A DNA stretch of 64,000 nucleotides. Source: Pyrrhosoma nymphula (Eukaryota > Arthropoda > Insecta > Odonata > Coenagrionidae). The position numbers and the translations under genes are program-made. The stretch spans positions 80,985,094 through 81,049,093 of the forward strand of contig OY754337.1 of assembly GCA_963573305.1 (NCBI GenBank). Reading direction: 5' to 3'. Below the pieces are notes generated by a model, which was not told the DNA's origin, made no database searches, and worked only from the letters and a program-made list of their open reading frames with translations. This document shows, in pieces, positions 39,201-51,200 of the stretch (position 1 is its first letter; each line of letters begins with the position of its first letter).

Positions 39201-42200
39201 GGACATTGGCAGCATCAAAAACCTCACAAAATATTAATAATTAACCTTTTTTTTTAAACACATTAAGAAGAGGTAAATATTACAAGACAGGGCTAATCTT
39301 TCATTTCGTTATCAGGAGTTTTTGTAAAGCAGGAGTTCGTTCATTAGAGGTATTTACTAATGCATTCAGATAGGAGTTTGGCGGGTCCAATAGCATTTGT
39401 TCCACAGATAAAAATTTTTAATCGACCTGGGTTTCGATGCACTGCATCATCATTGCATCGTCTTAGTTCTTATTATGTTCATATTCCACAAAATCTCTCC
39501 TGATTCCTCCCTTTTTGAGCATTTGTTCGTTTATTGAAGTTCTTCGTTTAGTGGGAGTTCATAAGGTACAGGTTTTAATGTATGTAGGGCTTTATATTCT
39601 TAAACTACCAATAGCCAATTGCACCAGCTAGCTGCAGCCACTAGTTTTAAATATAATTCATTCAAATTAAATAAAATTGTGAAACATATGGCTATGATTT
39701 TGCTTCCATTTCCAGCAAATTTAGATTTCCCTCAATTTACATTTTCCCATAATTTACCCTTTTTTCCTTTGCCCCCCTCATAAGTGTAAAAGAAGGGTTT
39801 CACTGTATGTATTTACTTCCATTTACAGTGAACCCTCACATAGTGCGAGGCTAAGTTCATTGAAATCATCAAATCTCTATAGCACTATATGAAACCATCA
39901 TGCACTATATGAAACAAATATGAGGCAAGGAATCTGGAGTTTCGTTCTTCAATCTCGGCACTTAATATTTGCTCCAGCGTGACATCTTATGACTATTCAA
40001 TGGCAAGGTATTGCGAGAAATAATGTTGTATCTGTACGTTTCTAACCAAAGATTTTTTCATTTTTCACTTGAAAAGGCTTCCAGTTTATTCCAAAAACCC
40101 TTTTTCAAATAAGAAGTTTGGTCTTCAGTGAATCATTTTTAAATTATTAATAGCATTTAAATGCTAGGGTGTCCACAGAGTTAAGCGCTTCAGTGAAAGA
40201 TGTTAAAAAATAAACTAGTGCACGAAATTTTATGTGCACCTTTTGTTGAGATCACGGAGGATGGGACAATTAGCTGTTGCTGCTAACAGATGGAAAAAGC
40301 ATCAATTTTTGCATCTTTGCATCAATGTATCAGCTAAAAGAGAAACTAAATCCAGACTGATTGGGCTTTCAACAAAAAGCATGTGAAGTCCTGAAAGTAA
40401 AAATGCTTAACACAAAGTAAGTTTATGGTAGCATCATCGACAGACAAGATCTCACATCATGAGAATTAGATACGGAATTTTAATGGATCATAAAAAGAAT
40501 ACATATTAATATATTTTCTTTTCTGAGAGATATGTTTTCTTTCTATTGTGAATGATCAGTTAATACCCCTTTTTCCAATGTTTTTTATATTTATTATACT
40601 TCCTCGGGGTTTTGTCAGGATTAATTATATATTTTAGACAATATTCCTGGGTTACATATCATTGTTTATAAGGTTTGATAACAAAAGTTCATTTAAAGAA
40701 ATGTGTGTTAACAAAAAAATATGTTAACAAAACAGGTATCGCTAAACTAAGTAAAATATGTTATAATTTGATGTAACTTAAATTTCTGAAAGAACTTAAA
40801 ATCGTCAACAATTAACAATAACAAATTAATAACTACAAAAAATCACTGTCACATAAAAAGAAATAGAAAGGAAGGTAATTTTTTACACATGCATACATAT
40901 TTTATTTAAATAAACTGATGTCATCAAACTTTCTAAACTGTAATATGTAAACTTGGAATCTTGTTGAATGTTGTATAAAATATATAACTAGTCCTGAGGG
41001 AGTATAATAAATGTATGAAATATTGGCTATAGAGTAGTATTAACTGATCATTCATAATAGACATTTATCTCCAGAAAAGAAAATACATGTTAAAAAATTT
41101 ATAGGTCAAGGAAATAAATCATCTAGATAAAAAGAATATTGCTTACCTTTTGGAAATATGGAAATATACTCTTGTTTATTGTGGTAGCCAATGTACCCCA
41201 GGCTTTAACTTACATTCTAAATAAGAAATGAAAGAAACTGACAACACGAAAAGCACATTTCAGTTTAAGCCCAGACCAAGTACTTGTTGAGAAGGAGAGA
41301 AACATAAAAGTGATACTGCCAAACATCAGTCTCTCCTCATAATGCATCCTCCCCACTGATACTTTCAGGAAAATACCCTGGATGAGAGAGGATCTAAGGC
41401 TCGTAGAACGTGTACGCAATGTAATATTGAAGGCATACAATACAGAAGACGTCACTGCTAATAGAGAGCAAAATGTTACACTATAGTTTATCTAATTGTA
41501 AGTGAACCCTATTGAAAATGCCCCACTGGTTTCCTATAGGAATTATGTGAATTCCTATAGGAATTACAGTTTCCTACAGGAACGATGAAGCTTCCTATAG
41601 GAACAATAAATTTCCTATAGGTACAAGAAAGTTTCCTATAGGAACGAGAAATTTTCCTATAGGAATGATAAATTTTCCTATAGGACGAATATTTTCCTAT
41701 AGGAACGAGGAATTTTCCTATAGGAAGAACATTTTCCTATAGGAACAAGAAATTTCCTATAGGAACAAAAAATTTTCCTATAGGAATGAGAAATTTTCCT
41801 ATAGGACGAATATTTTCCTATAGGAACGAGGAATTTTCCTATAGGACGAATATTTTCCTATAGGAACAAGAAATTTCCTATAGGAACAAAAAATTTTCCT
41901 ATAGGAATGAGAAATTTTCCTATAGGACGAATATTTTCCTATAGGAACGAGGAATTTTCCTATAGGACGAATATTTTCCTATAGGAACGAGAAATTTCCT
42001 ATAGGAACGAGAAATATTCCTATTGGACGAATATTTTCCTATAGGAACGAGAAATTTCCTATAGCACGAATATTTTCCAATAGGAATGAGAAAATAACCC
42101 TCTAGTTATGAGAAATTTTCCTATAGCATGGAAATGGACAATGGAAAAAGGTTTCCTATAGGAATTAGCAATATTTCTATAGAACAAATATTTATTATAG

Positions 42201-45200
42201 GTACATTAAGAATGTTTCTCATAGTGCGAAAAATTCTAATTAATTCGAAATGAAAAAAAGAAAACATTTCATTTTATCAATGGTTCTGCATTCTCACAAA
42301 TATAATGCATACATCACCATACAAGACAAGTTTTCACAATATTTCATTTATAATTAAAACATTATTGTCAATAAAAAATTTTTAAGAAAAAGTTAGAAAT
42401 TCATTAAAAAATGGTTCACCGGTATGGAACTTACATAGTTCCATTCCAATTCCAGTGTAACGCAAACTATATCTGGCATAACACATGAAGTTCTTCTCCC
42501 TTTGTCATAGTCCGGCGTTTTACACGGGGCACGTACAATCTGATGTAAGTACGAACGTGCATTTCAAATTGCATGGTGTCGTGTTCACACGATGCATTAC
42601 CCGCGCGGGTAGATGCGTGAATACAATCACCATCAAATTTTCACCGTGTAAACACTCAAAATTGCGCAAATGCGTGGACAGAAAATAGCTCGTTCTAATT
42701 TGGTGAATGTGTTCACGCATCTGTCCAGCCACGTACTTACGCGGGTAAATGCATCGTGTAAACACGGTAAGCCATGAATTGCAAGAACGCATGCGTGAAT
42801 GCATGAACGCGAGGTAGCAAAATAGCTTCTGCTCTAATTCGAAAATGATTGCACGCCCGATTGAGAAAAAATGCAGTTTGAAGTTGTGCAATTTCGTGCC
42901 CGAGTAAAACGGCCTTATGACTCTGTAGGTGTGCAGCAATCCTCTTTCGAAATTAAAAAAAACTCATCCTCTCTCTTCTATCAATCATTAAAATTAGTTG
43001 AGAGGGTTGAGAGAGGATTAAAAAAATCTTTCCTCTCTCAACTAATACCAAAGTTATACTTATGAGATCGTGCTATCATCAACTCATTCAAGTTGTGTAG
43101 TGGTCAGAGTCTGCGACTCATGAACTGAAGGTCCCCCGATCTAATCCTAACGGTGGCGTTTTTTTTTAAGGTTATGTATATGAGACTATTTTCCAACAGG
43201 AAAATTATTTCCTATAGGAAAATTATTTCCTATAGGAAAATTATTTCCTATAGGAAAAAATTTCCTATAGGAAAATTTCGAGTTCCCATTGTCAAATTAC
43301 TGTGGGAAAAAAAATTCCTATAGGGCATTTTCAATAGGGAAATTATGAATGCGTGGAAAATGTCGTGGATTACAATGTTCTTTACTCACTTTGTGGTTTT
43401 AATTTGGCACGTTTGCTAGTTCAAGCATTGTTCCTTATCTATGAAACTATGTGGCAAATGATGATGGCACGTAACTCACAAGTTTGTTCAGATTACGACA
43501 TCTAAAACTGTGTTTTACCGAGAAGAATTATGTCGTCTTGTAAAATGGGGTAGATAACTATGATCACATGAAGTGCTGAATGGTTTCCAGTGTTCCACTG
43601 TGTTGCATGTCTTGCGATGACGACAGTTTTGTCCTCGTTACAGAGGACATTTTGAGGTCGAAGTGATTCCGTTGAGATTTGGCCAAGTGTTTATAGGAAT
43701 GTTGAGTGGGTTGCGTATGTATGCATAGTGGGATGTGTGGTATGTAAAAATATACCGATATATCAGAATCCAATATTTTTAAAATACATATACCAATTAG
43801 CCGATAGGTATATCATTAAAAAATATACCGGTATATCAGTACCATTTATATAAGATATAATTATGCTACTATTTTTGCTGGTATTTGCAATCTACTTGTA
43901 CCTGCTTACCTACTATCTTTCGCTAAACTTATTTAGTTCTCAGAATACTAGAAAGCGAAGTAGAATCGTGTAAACTATTAAGGATATTGAGGAAACGAGC
44001 AATAAATAGGAAATTTACATTTTTAATTAAAATATATATTTATTGGAGAATATTTCCGAGGAAACTTTTTTCAATGTTTTTGTTCGATTCTTTGTTGTTT
44101 CCAGTCCATGAATATGCAGAATAAATGCACAACTGGTATATTCTAAACATTCTTTTATCAGATAAGTACAATTAATGATATTTTTTATGCAGAAAGCGCA
44201 TACTCTGATAATTAACAACTGCTATTTTCATTATTCTCAGTTAGGGTATTGTTTTCCATGCGCGATAGCTTCTACATATAGAAAAACAAAAATAGACTAA
44301 GGAATTAGCCTAAAACAACTTCATCGTCGTACTATGACAGATTATGAATATATTAGATGTTAACAAGGTAAAGACATACAGTGCACAGGTCTCAACAAAG
44401 TATGTATTCAGAATTAAAATATGCCATGCATTGATGCAATATTTCCAGGGGGCTTAACACTAGAAGGACCGGGGTTGTATGGCTACCTAGAAGGACCATT
44501 ACCCGTCATTTTGACGGGTAGTAATTATTTTAAATATTTCTTCGTTTACGTTCAAACTAATTGATAACTTCATAAAATATAACCTTTTTCTTTATTTATC
44601 AATACAATTGAGTAATTTTTTACAGATAATTTTGAGGAATAAGCACTTCTCCCGTAAGTCTTGCGAAAGCTATTGAAGCCACACTCATATATGGGCTGTA
44701 AGGCCACCCACGTTCGACATAACCCTTCTCGGCCTTTTCTTTCTCTAACCCTTTCATCCCTGCCGCTCACACGACACAAGGAATCACCGTAGTACAAGGG
44801 ATTCTACGTACACTTGTCCCACTCTTTGGGTTTTTCCAAATGGGGATTCTTCTTCTCCATGCGGTAACGGTACCCTGGACTGGCCTAGGGAACCGAACTC
44901 CTGCGCCCCGCTCCTTCCATAACCCTTTTATCCCTTCCGCCCAAGGGAGACTAGGGATCCCCCAACCGTAAGGGATTACAGATTTTACTCATTTATGGTT
45001 ATCCCTAATAAAAGATGTCCTTTTTCTCGTGGTAGCAGTTACGTTCTCCGATGACGTCGCTCCTGCTTCCCCTGCCCTGACCTACCACACGCCACTCGGT
45101 ATGGCAGATATGCTGCTTATTTCCATTCAAAATGTAATAAGAAATGTAAAATGCATAAATGTGCTAACTAAAACTTCAGCATGGCTAGACGTAATATAGT

Positions 45201-48200
45201 GTAGTGATTTCCTGAATAAAACACGCGTTACCATCACAAATAAAATAGAAACGCCTAACCCGTCATTTTGACGAGTGTTGGTCTTTTAAGGTAGACAGGT
45301 GGTATAACTCCATTTCTATGTGAAAAAATTAAATTATATTTTCACAGAATACGTACCATAAAAAATAAATAAAAGTCAGAAAAAATTAAGACGACAGAAA
45401 AAAAAATTGTAGGCAATATGATAAAGTAAGTAAAGTTACCCGTCAAAATGATGGGTCTGGTCCTTCTAGTGTTAACTCACATCTAACTTGGCTGATGGTG
45501 TAGTGACAAGGCAAATTCTATCTCAAATGGCAATCATGGAAACCAATATTTTTTCTAATTGATCACAAAAACATCATTTGGTTAATATGATCACCAGTTA
45601 ATCTGCTCCGATCATCAGATGCAACATAGTTGATCAATGAGACGGTGCGCTAACATGTTACTAAGGATCCCAGAACAACCATGAATTTAAGGGCCACTCC
45701 GGCTAAAGCAGGGAAAGCCGTTCTACTGTTCTGCCAAAACTTTAGAGGGTTCATTGCTCTGAGTGATAACGCCTGGCTGAGACATAATTATAGCTCATTC
45801 GGTATCGAATGTGACTTGCTATATTCGCTCTCATGTCCTATTACCCGAGCTATTTCATAATGATTCACTGAAATGGATGAAGAGGATTCGTCATCTCTTA
45901 TAACTGGGTTTTCATGAAGGCCCTGTGGGGGTGATGAGACTTGACCAAGGTGATGAAGGTCAGCGTTTCCTTCTATATTTATGTCAGCTATGGGGTTAGG
46001 TACAACTGAAGGAATGGAAAAATAAATATATTATTATTCTGTGGATACATTTGCCTCGAATGATTGTTAAGGAAATATGATCCCGGTATGTGATATATGA
46101 TTAATTATCAAGGATAAATCTGAGTAAGATAAAGAGTCGTACACAGGACCGCTCATGAAAGGCTTGAATAAGGCTCCCACACAGAAGCCAGATGAATAAT
46201 ATCGTGCCACGTCGCAATACAGAGTCGCGATATAAAAGTTTTAATTGTGTTCCTTGCTTGCGTTTACACGTGGGCTATTAACACCCCAGCGTTGTTTTTG
46301 CAGCGATTAGTTCGTGGCTAATCAACATTTTGAGACTGAAGCAAAGGGCAATCTTTTTTTAGTGAAAAGTGATTATTTTATCTGAGCATGAGCAACGACT
46401 AGACAAAACAATGATATCAAATATAAATAATACATTAAAATTGAATAGGAAGAATAATTTATACTCGCATGTAATCATATTAATCACATTTAAAGTTATT
46501 GTTGCATAACGATAATACAATAAACCGTATCACTTTCGATAAGACAAATGGTGCCAATGTTGGGAACATGTAAGGATAGCCATAGCAACCTTCCTGGCTG
46601 CAGTCTCTTCAAATATTCCATAGGTTAGACGTTTCATAAGTGTGTTCTATAAATTCATTATGGAAGAAATACAAGTTAGGGTAAGTATCTGTTTTCATTG
46701 CAAATGCATTGCGTGCGGAATGCCGCGGATCGTCTTAATGGATGGTATAAAACGGAGGTCATCATTCTAGATATAATTAGTACATGCAGGGAAAAACAGT
46801 GCACAACATTTTTTCCACGACTGTGATAATTTTTTTAAAATAATAGATTTGGGAACATTAATTTTGTTCCACCAAATTCGCATTGAATTCTGTAAAGAAA
46901 ATTTACATCGGGTTCCGAGCAAGGCCGTTTCATGGCCTATTTTTAAGGCACAGCACTTTACAGAATATGTAGTAGCAGCGCCGAATAGGAGAAACACTTC
47001 ATTAAGAGAATTCAAAACCTAGGTAAAAAGAGTCCATCATACTTTTTAAAAGTTTTAATAGTAAAACGGTAAAAACCATGAAATTTTACTTCCCAATTTC
47101 TTTAGCTATAGGAAATTTTCAACAACCCTACTCTCTAAAATAAATAACTTAATTACTGAACTTAGGTATGAAAATTTTCATTTTGAGAAATATAGGGTGC
47201 CAGTATTTAGAAAATAACACCGAATATACTGGTATATTAACTTTTAAAAATATACCGATATATATCGGTATATCGGCAAAAATACACCGGATATACCGGT
47301 GTATCAATATATACTGCACATCCCTAGTCACGTGTGCTGTGATTGGCCGTCGATTCTGGCACATTCTGATTGGCCCTCTGGTCTGTGTCTCCAAGGTCCT
47401 TTTCAGGGCCATTGCTCTGGCTGCGGGTGTGCTGGAATAATCTCTTCCATTTGCTGAAGTCCTCTGTTACAAACTGTTGTCATTGCAAGACATACAACAG
47501 TGGAACTCCGGAATACATTGAGAACTTTAACATGAAACGCCGCAAAAGCCTACATCAGAGCTAAAATCGCATTTTAACATAATTTTATCTTGTGACCCTT
47601 GCTATTTGAGGGTCTACTGTAAATCCAGGCCTTCTCTTAACTTCACTTTATCATATAGATACAGCCCAAGATATTATATGTCTTATTAATTTTTTTGTTT
47701 TTACTTGCAGATGATACTGAAGAACTTAACGGACAATGCCAAAAATTTGGCAGCTAATGCCAAGATTGAGGACATGTCACGTTTAATTAAGAACCATATG
47801 GTTGTGAAGCAGGATGTGAAGAGTGCCCTCAGTGGAGTTATGGTGAGTACAGCTAACGGTATAATGCTCATTCCTGTAAGTAGCAATTTTTAAAGATTTG
47901 TATTAAGTAATCATGCAATTATGTAGTATAAATTTCCTCATCTTTTGAATTTTGATTTTCATCCAAGCGTAAGGGAAAATAGTCATATCTTTCCCCTTCA
48001 GTTCAACTAAATGCTTCCTTTGGGGTATTCAGTAGTACCACTCAAAATCAATGTATTGTAACTCTCGCCGGCTCGCCAGAGAGTGCAGAGGGAACGCGAG
48101 GAAGGGGATTAAGGAATAAGTCACATTCCCTTGTCCTTTTGCATAAATCCACTTTATTTGCCTTGAGGTACAACTCCCTTAGCCATCTCTCGCCTCGACC

Positions 48201-51200
48201 ACACGCCAACTGCCACCATCCTTTTCCACCCACGCCTCTGCTAACTTGCAGTTCCCAGCTCGTCCTCACCGGATGCAGGGGGTGAGAGGCGGTGATGCCG
48301 AGGCGTTAGGTATCTGCTCGCTCAAGAGCTACCGAGTGTGGGAATGCAAGTCAGCGCGACTCTTACAGTATCATATATATTGGATTTCAGTCCCAAGCCT
48401 CAGAAATTCTTGAGTCTCTATATCACAATAACTGTTAAAAAAGAGGAATTCTCAGATAATCATTATTTGTTTCAAGTGAAATCATGTCCCGCCGGATCTT
48501 GCCATGCCACCCATTTTTTCCATTCTATGCAGACCAGAATTACAAAAATAATAGTACCTAATCTTTGTGACTGAGGGAAGAAGTATGTGAAAGGATTTTT
48601 AGCTGAAGTTTACACTCATTGTCAGACTATATAGGGAATCAAATATTTTTTGTGATAAATGCATTTTTTATTTTTGTTATTGGTCCATTATTTGGTGTTT
48701 TTACTTCTTTCTCTTCTCCTAGATGGTACTGAATGTCAGTCAGTGGCTGATATTTAAGTGAGCTTTATCAAAGACAGTATGTGTATAAGGCTGTAAATGA
48801 TTTTTATTGCTTTAGATTTTGGTGATAGTAAAAAGTCTAAATTTCAGTGATAGTAAAAAGTTTAAATAAAGCCAGTGAAATAATTTTTTCTATGAAATTC
48901 AAGACATAATTTCAGGATGAGTTGAAGGGATCTAATTGTGACAGGGCCACATTTCAGAAAATGCTACTTCCCTGACAAATCCCACTAAAATTTCTTTGCA
49001 TTTCCAGTACGGAGCTTTCACTATGCTAGGATCCTCTCAGGTACCTGTTTCCCTAACTTGGGTTGGGGCCCAGAGGGGTTTCCAAACTTTTTCTCGGCCA
49101 CCGGGCTACGATAATCTTCACCCTTTTCCGCTTGGGTTACCCATTATGGCATGCCGTCGCGGTTAACTATTTGTTAATGCAATAGTTTTGCTAAAAACAT
49201 TGTTGCTACAACCTCGATATTAATTTTATCGGTAACGAATTATTTTAGTTTTACAGTGCCTTTACAGCTTTTAAACAAAATTCTACCATTAAGCTCTCTA
49301 GCAAAAAAATCATATCAATGGCTAAACAAATAATTTTGTTATTTTATTTCGCACTCTTAAATGATTTTGACCATTTTTCAACGATAAAAATTATTGTAAA
49401 TAAAAATGTACTTATTCAGGCTATTGACGTCATCAGAGCGCAAATTAAAGAAACGGTACTTAGAAATTTTCTCTGTGTTAATTCATGAGATGTATGGTCT
49501 ATGGAACTCTTATTTTTGGAAATTTATGCATAATTAGCATGCAAAATTATCACTAAATAAATCGTCATCCTCGCTGTCACTTCTCGTCAGTATTTCCAGA
49601 ATCGACTCATCTGTCGTGACCTTTGACATGTTTTCAGCAGTTGAAATCAGTCGTGTCCGGATATTTCTTTCAATGCCCTATAGAGGACAGAGCACAGACC
49701 AGTAGTGAAACACTCCGAACACATAAACAACGAAAGTAGAACTGAAGATAGCCCGAAAGAACTCTTGCAAGGTATTTTGAGAAGGATTCATTGTCATTCT
49801 AAGAAAAAACTAATTACAATGATGCATAATTTCTTGGAAAGTCCCCGTAGATGAGGGGAACTGCTGGTAAAGAACATTTACCCATAAGCGTGAATACGAC
49901 TGAAGATAAAAAATTTTCTTTTAAGAACAGTAAGATTATCTGCATGGAAATATCTTAGAAGAAGCTTCAGCTATGCAAATTAACCCCAACAGAGACTTCT
50001 TCCTGAGCAAGCATTTGAGGATAAAATGAGCTTTTCCTAGAAAACATTAACCTGGTATATGTGCTTCAAGAGACTCTTGGGCAGGGGATAGATAACATTA
50101 TCCCCACTGGGAGCACTACCGCGCACCTTACCCTCGAGAAAGTTTCTCTTTATTCCTAAGATCAGGTGATAATAGCAAGAAAATACCGAAATAATTGAGC
50201 TGACCCCATTTCTTGGCCAACGGGCGGAGGAAACCTCGACCCTACCTCACATTGGCAGCTGCTCTCCCGGCATGTGTCCGCGGTCAAATACTTTTTTGCT
50301 TCAATGCATATGCTAAATAAATATTTGTTGCATACTCGGGATATACAGGGTCAGAAGTCCATTTCTTACGTCTCACTGAGCATATACAATTTTTTAACGT
50401 AACTGTACTGTAAATATTAACAGATTTGTGTTTGGAATGGAAAATTATCTCTCAAAAATTATTTGACAATTTTCTATTTCAAGGCGAAGGCCCAAGAGAA
50501 ATATGTTGCGTCTTATGATGAATTCCAAATTTTTAAGAAACTGGATCAGATAAGTGTTTCGCATTTACACAAGTGTACACAAATAATACAGTTAAACAGG
50601 AAGCATTCTAGACGTGATTTTAGTACTAATTAGCAGTTAAGACTGATAAATTGGTGAATAAATAAAAAAGTAGCTACACTAGCAATCAAAAACTCTAAAT
50701 AATTTGTAAAAAAAAAGCCTAAATATACATTCTTCATTACTGCTAATATGGCATATTATTGTTATCTGTCCGTTGTATAGTCAATTATCCAAAGTTGGTA
50801 TTCGTGCTCTAATCTACCGTAGCACGATATATCGGGTTTTGGTAAAAAATTTTATCTAGATATACGTTAATATAGTACCCTGCAAGCCAAAACTGTTATT
50901 TTCAATTACAAAACACCCTATTTTAGGATTAAGAAATTCATCGAAGCGGATGTTATACCTTCAACATTTGTGTACCTCAGGTTTAGAAGGACTGCCAGGA
51001 ATCACTGTATTTTTTAGGCAGAAAACAATGAAAACAGAACTGAAACAGTCAGCTGTCATGATTAAATTAGAATGAGTAATTACATGGAAAAATAAACATT
51101 GAAACTCACGAAAAATATGGCTGTCAACTCTTATGAAAAAATAACATTCAGTTGTTGAACCTAAAGACATAATAACTCCCTTACTAAATAAAACCAGGAA

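Larger units (their letters stand above)
41507..43339. mobile_element. Element with CCCTATTGAAAATGCCC ends and TTTCCTATAGGAAA arrays
   Basis: The outer ends are inverted: CCCTATTGAAAATGCCC at 41507 and GGGCATTTTCAATAGGG ending at 43339. Inside each end lie arrays of the 14-base palindrome TTTCCTATAGGAAA, separated by short variable spacers such as ACGAATA or CGAGAA. The left array covers 41540-42230 with some two dozen units, and the right array has about five units at 43190-43330. The middle holds another inverted-repeat MITE (42511-42918) and a tRNA-like SINE head (43085-43165). No protein is recognised. Confidence 0.8.
38716..47710. other. Intron, 9 kb, transposon nest
   Basis: From 5' to 3': a TA-flanked pogo-like element with internal duplication and a nested retroelement piece (38919-39580), unassigned sequence (39583-41506, including a possible lone transposon end at 39827), the TTTCCTATAGGAAA element (41507-43339), then an inverted-repeat structure (43563-47545) holding a hAT-like element and a piggyBac-like element. 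None of this is coding. Confidence 0.8.

Noticed and set aside
41540..42230. CRISPR-like array
   Set aside because: The repeat is a 14-base palindrome with short, similar spacers in an insect intron. Spacers recur and there are no cas genes. It is a minisatellite inside a transposon-like element.
42520..42939. 139-codon minus-strand frame
   Set aside because: It lies across an inverted-repeat MITE with both ends included. No familiar protein features.
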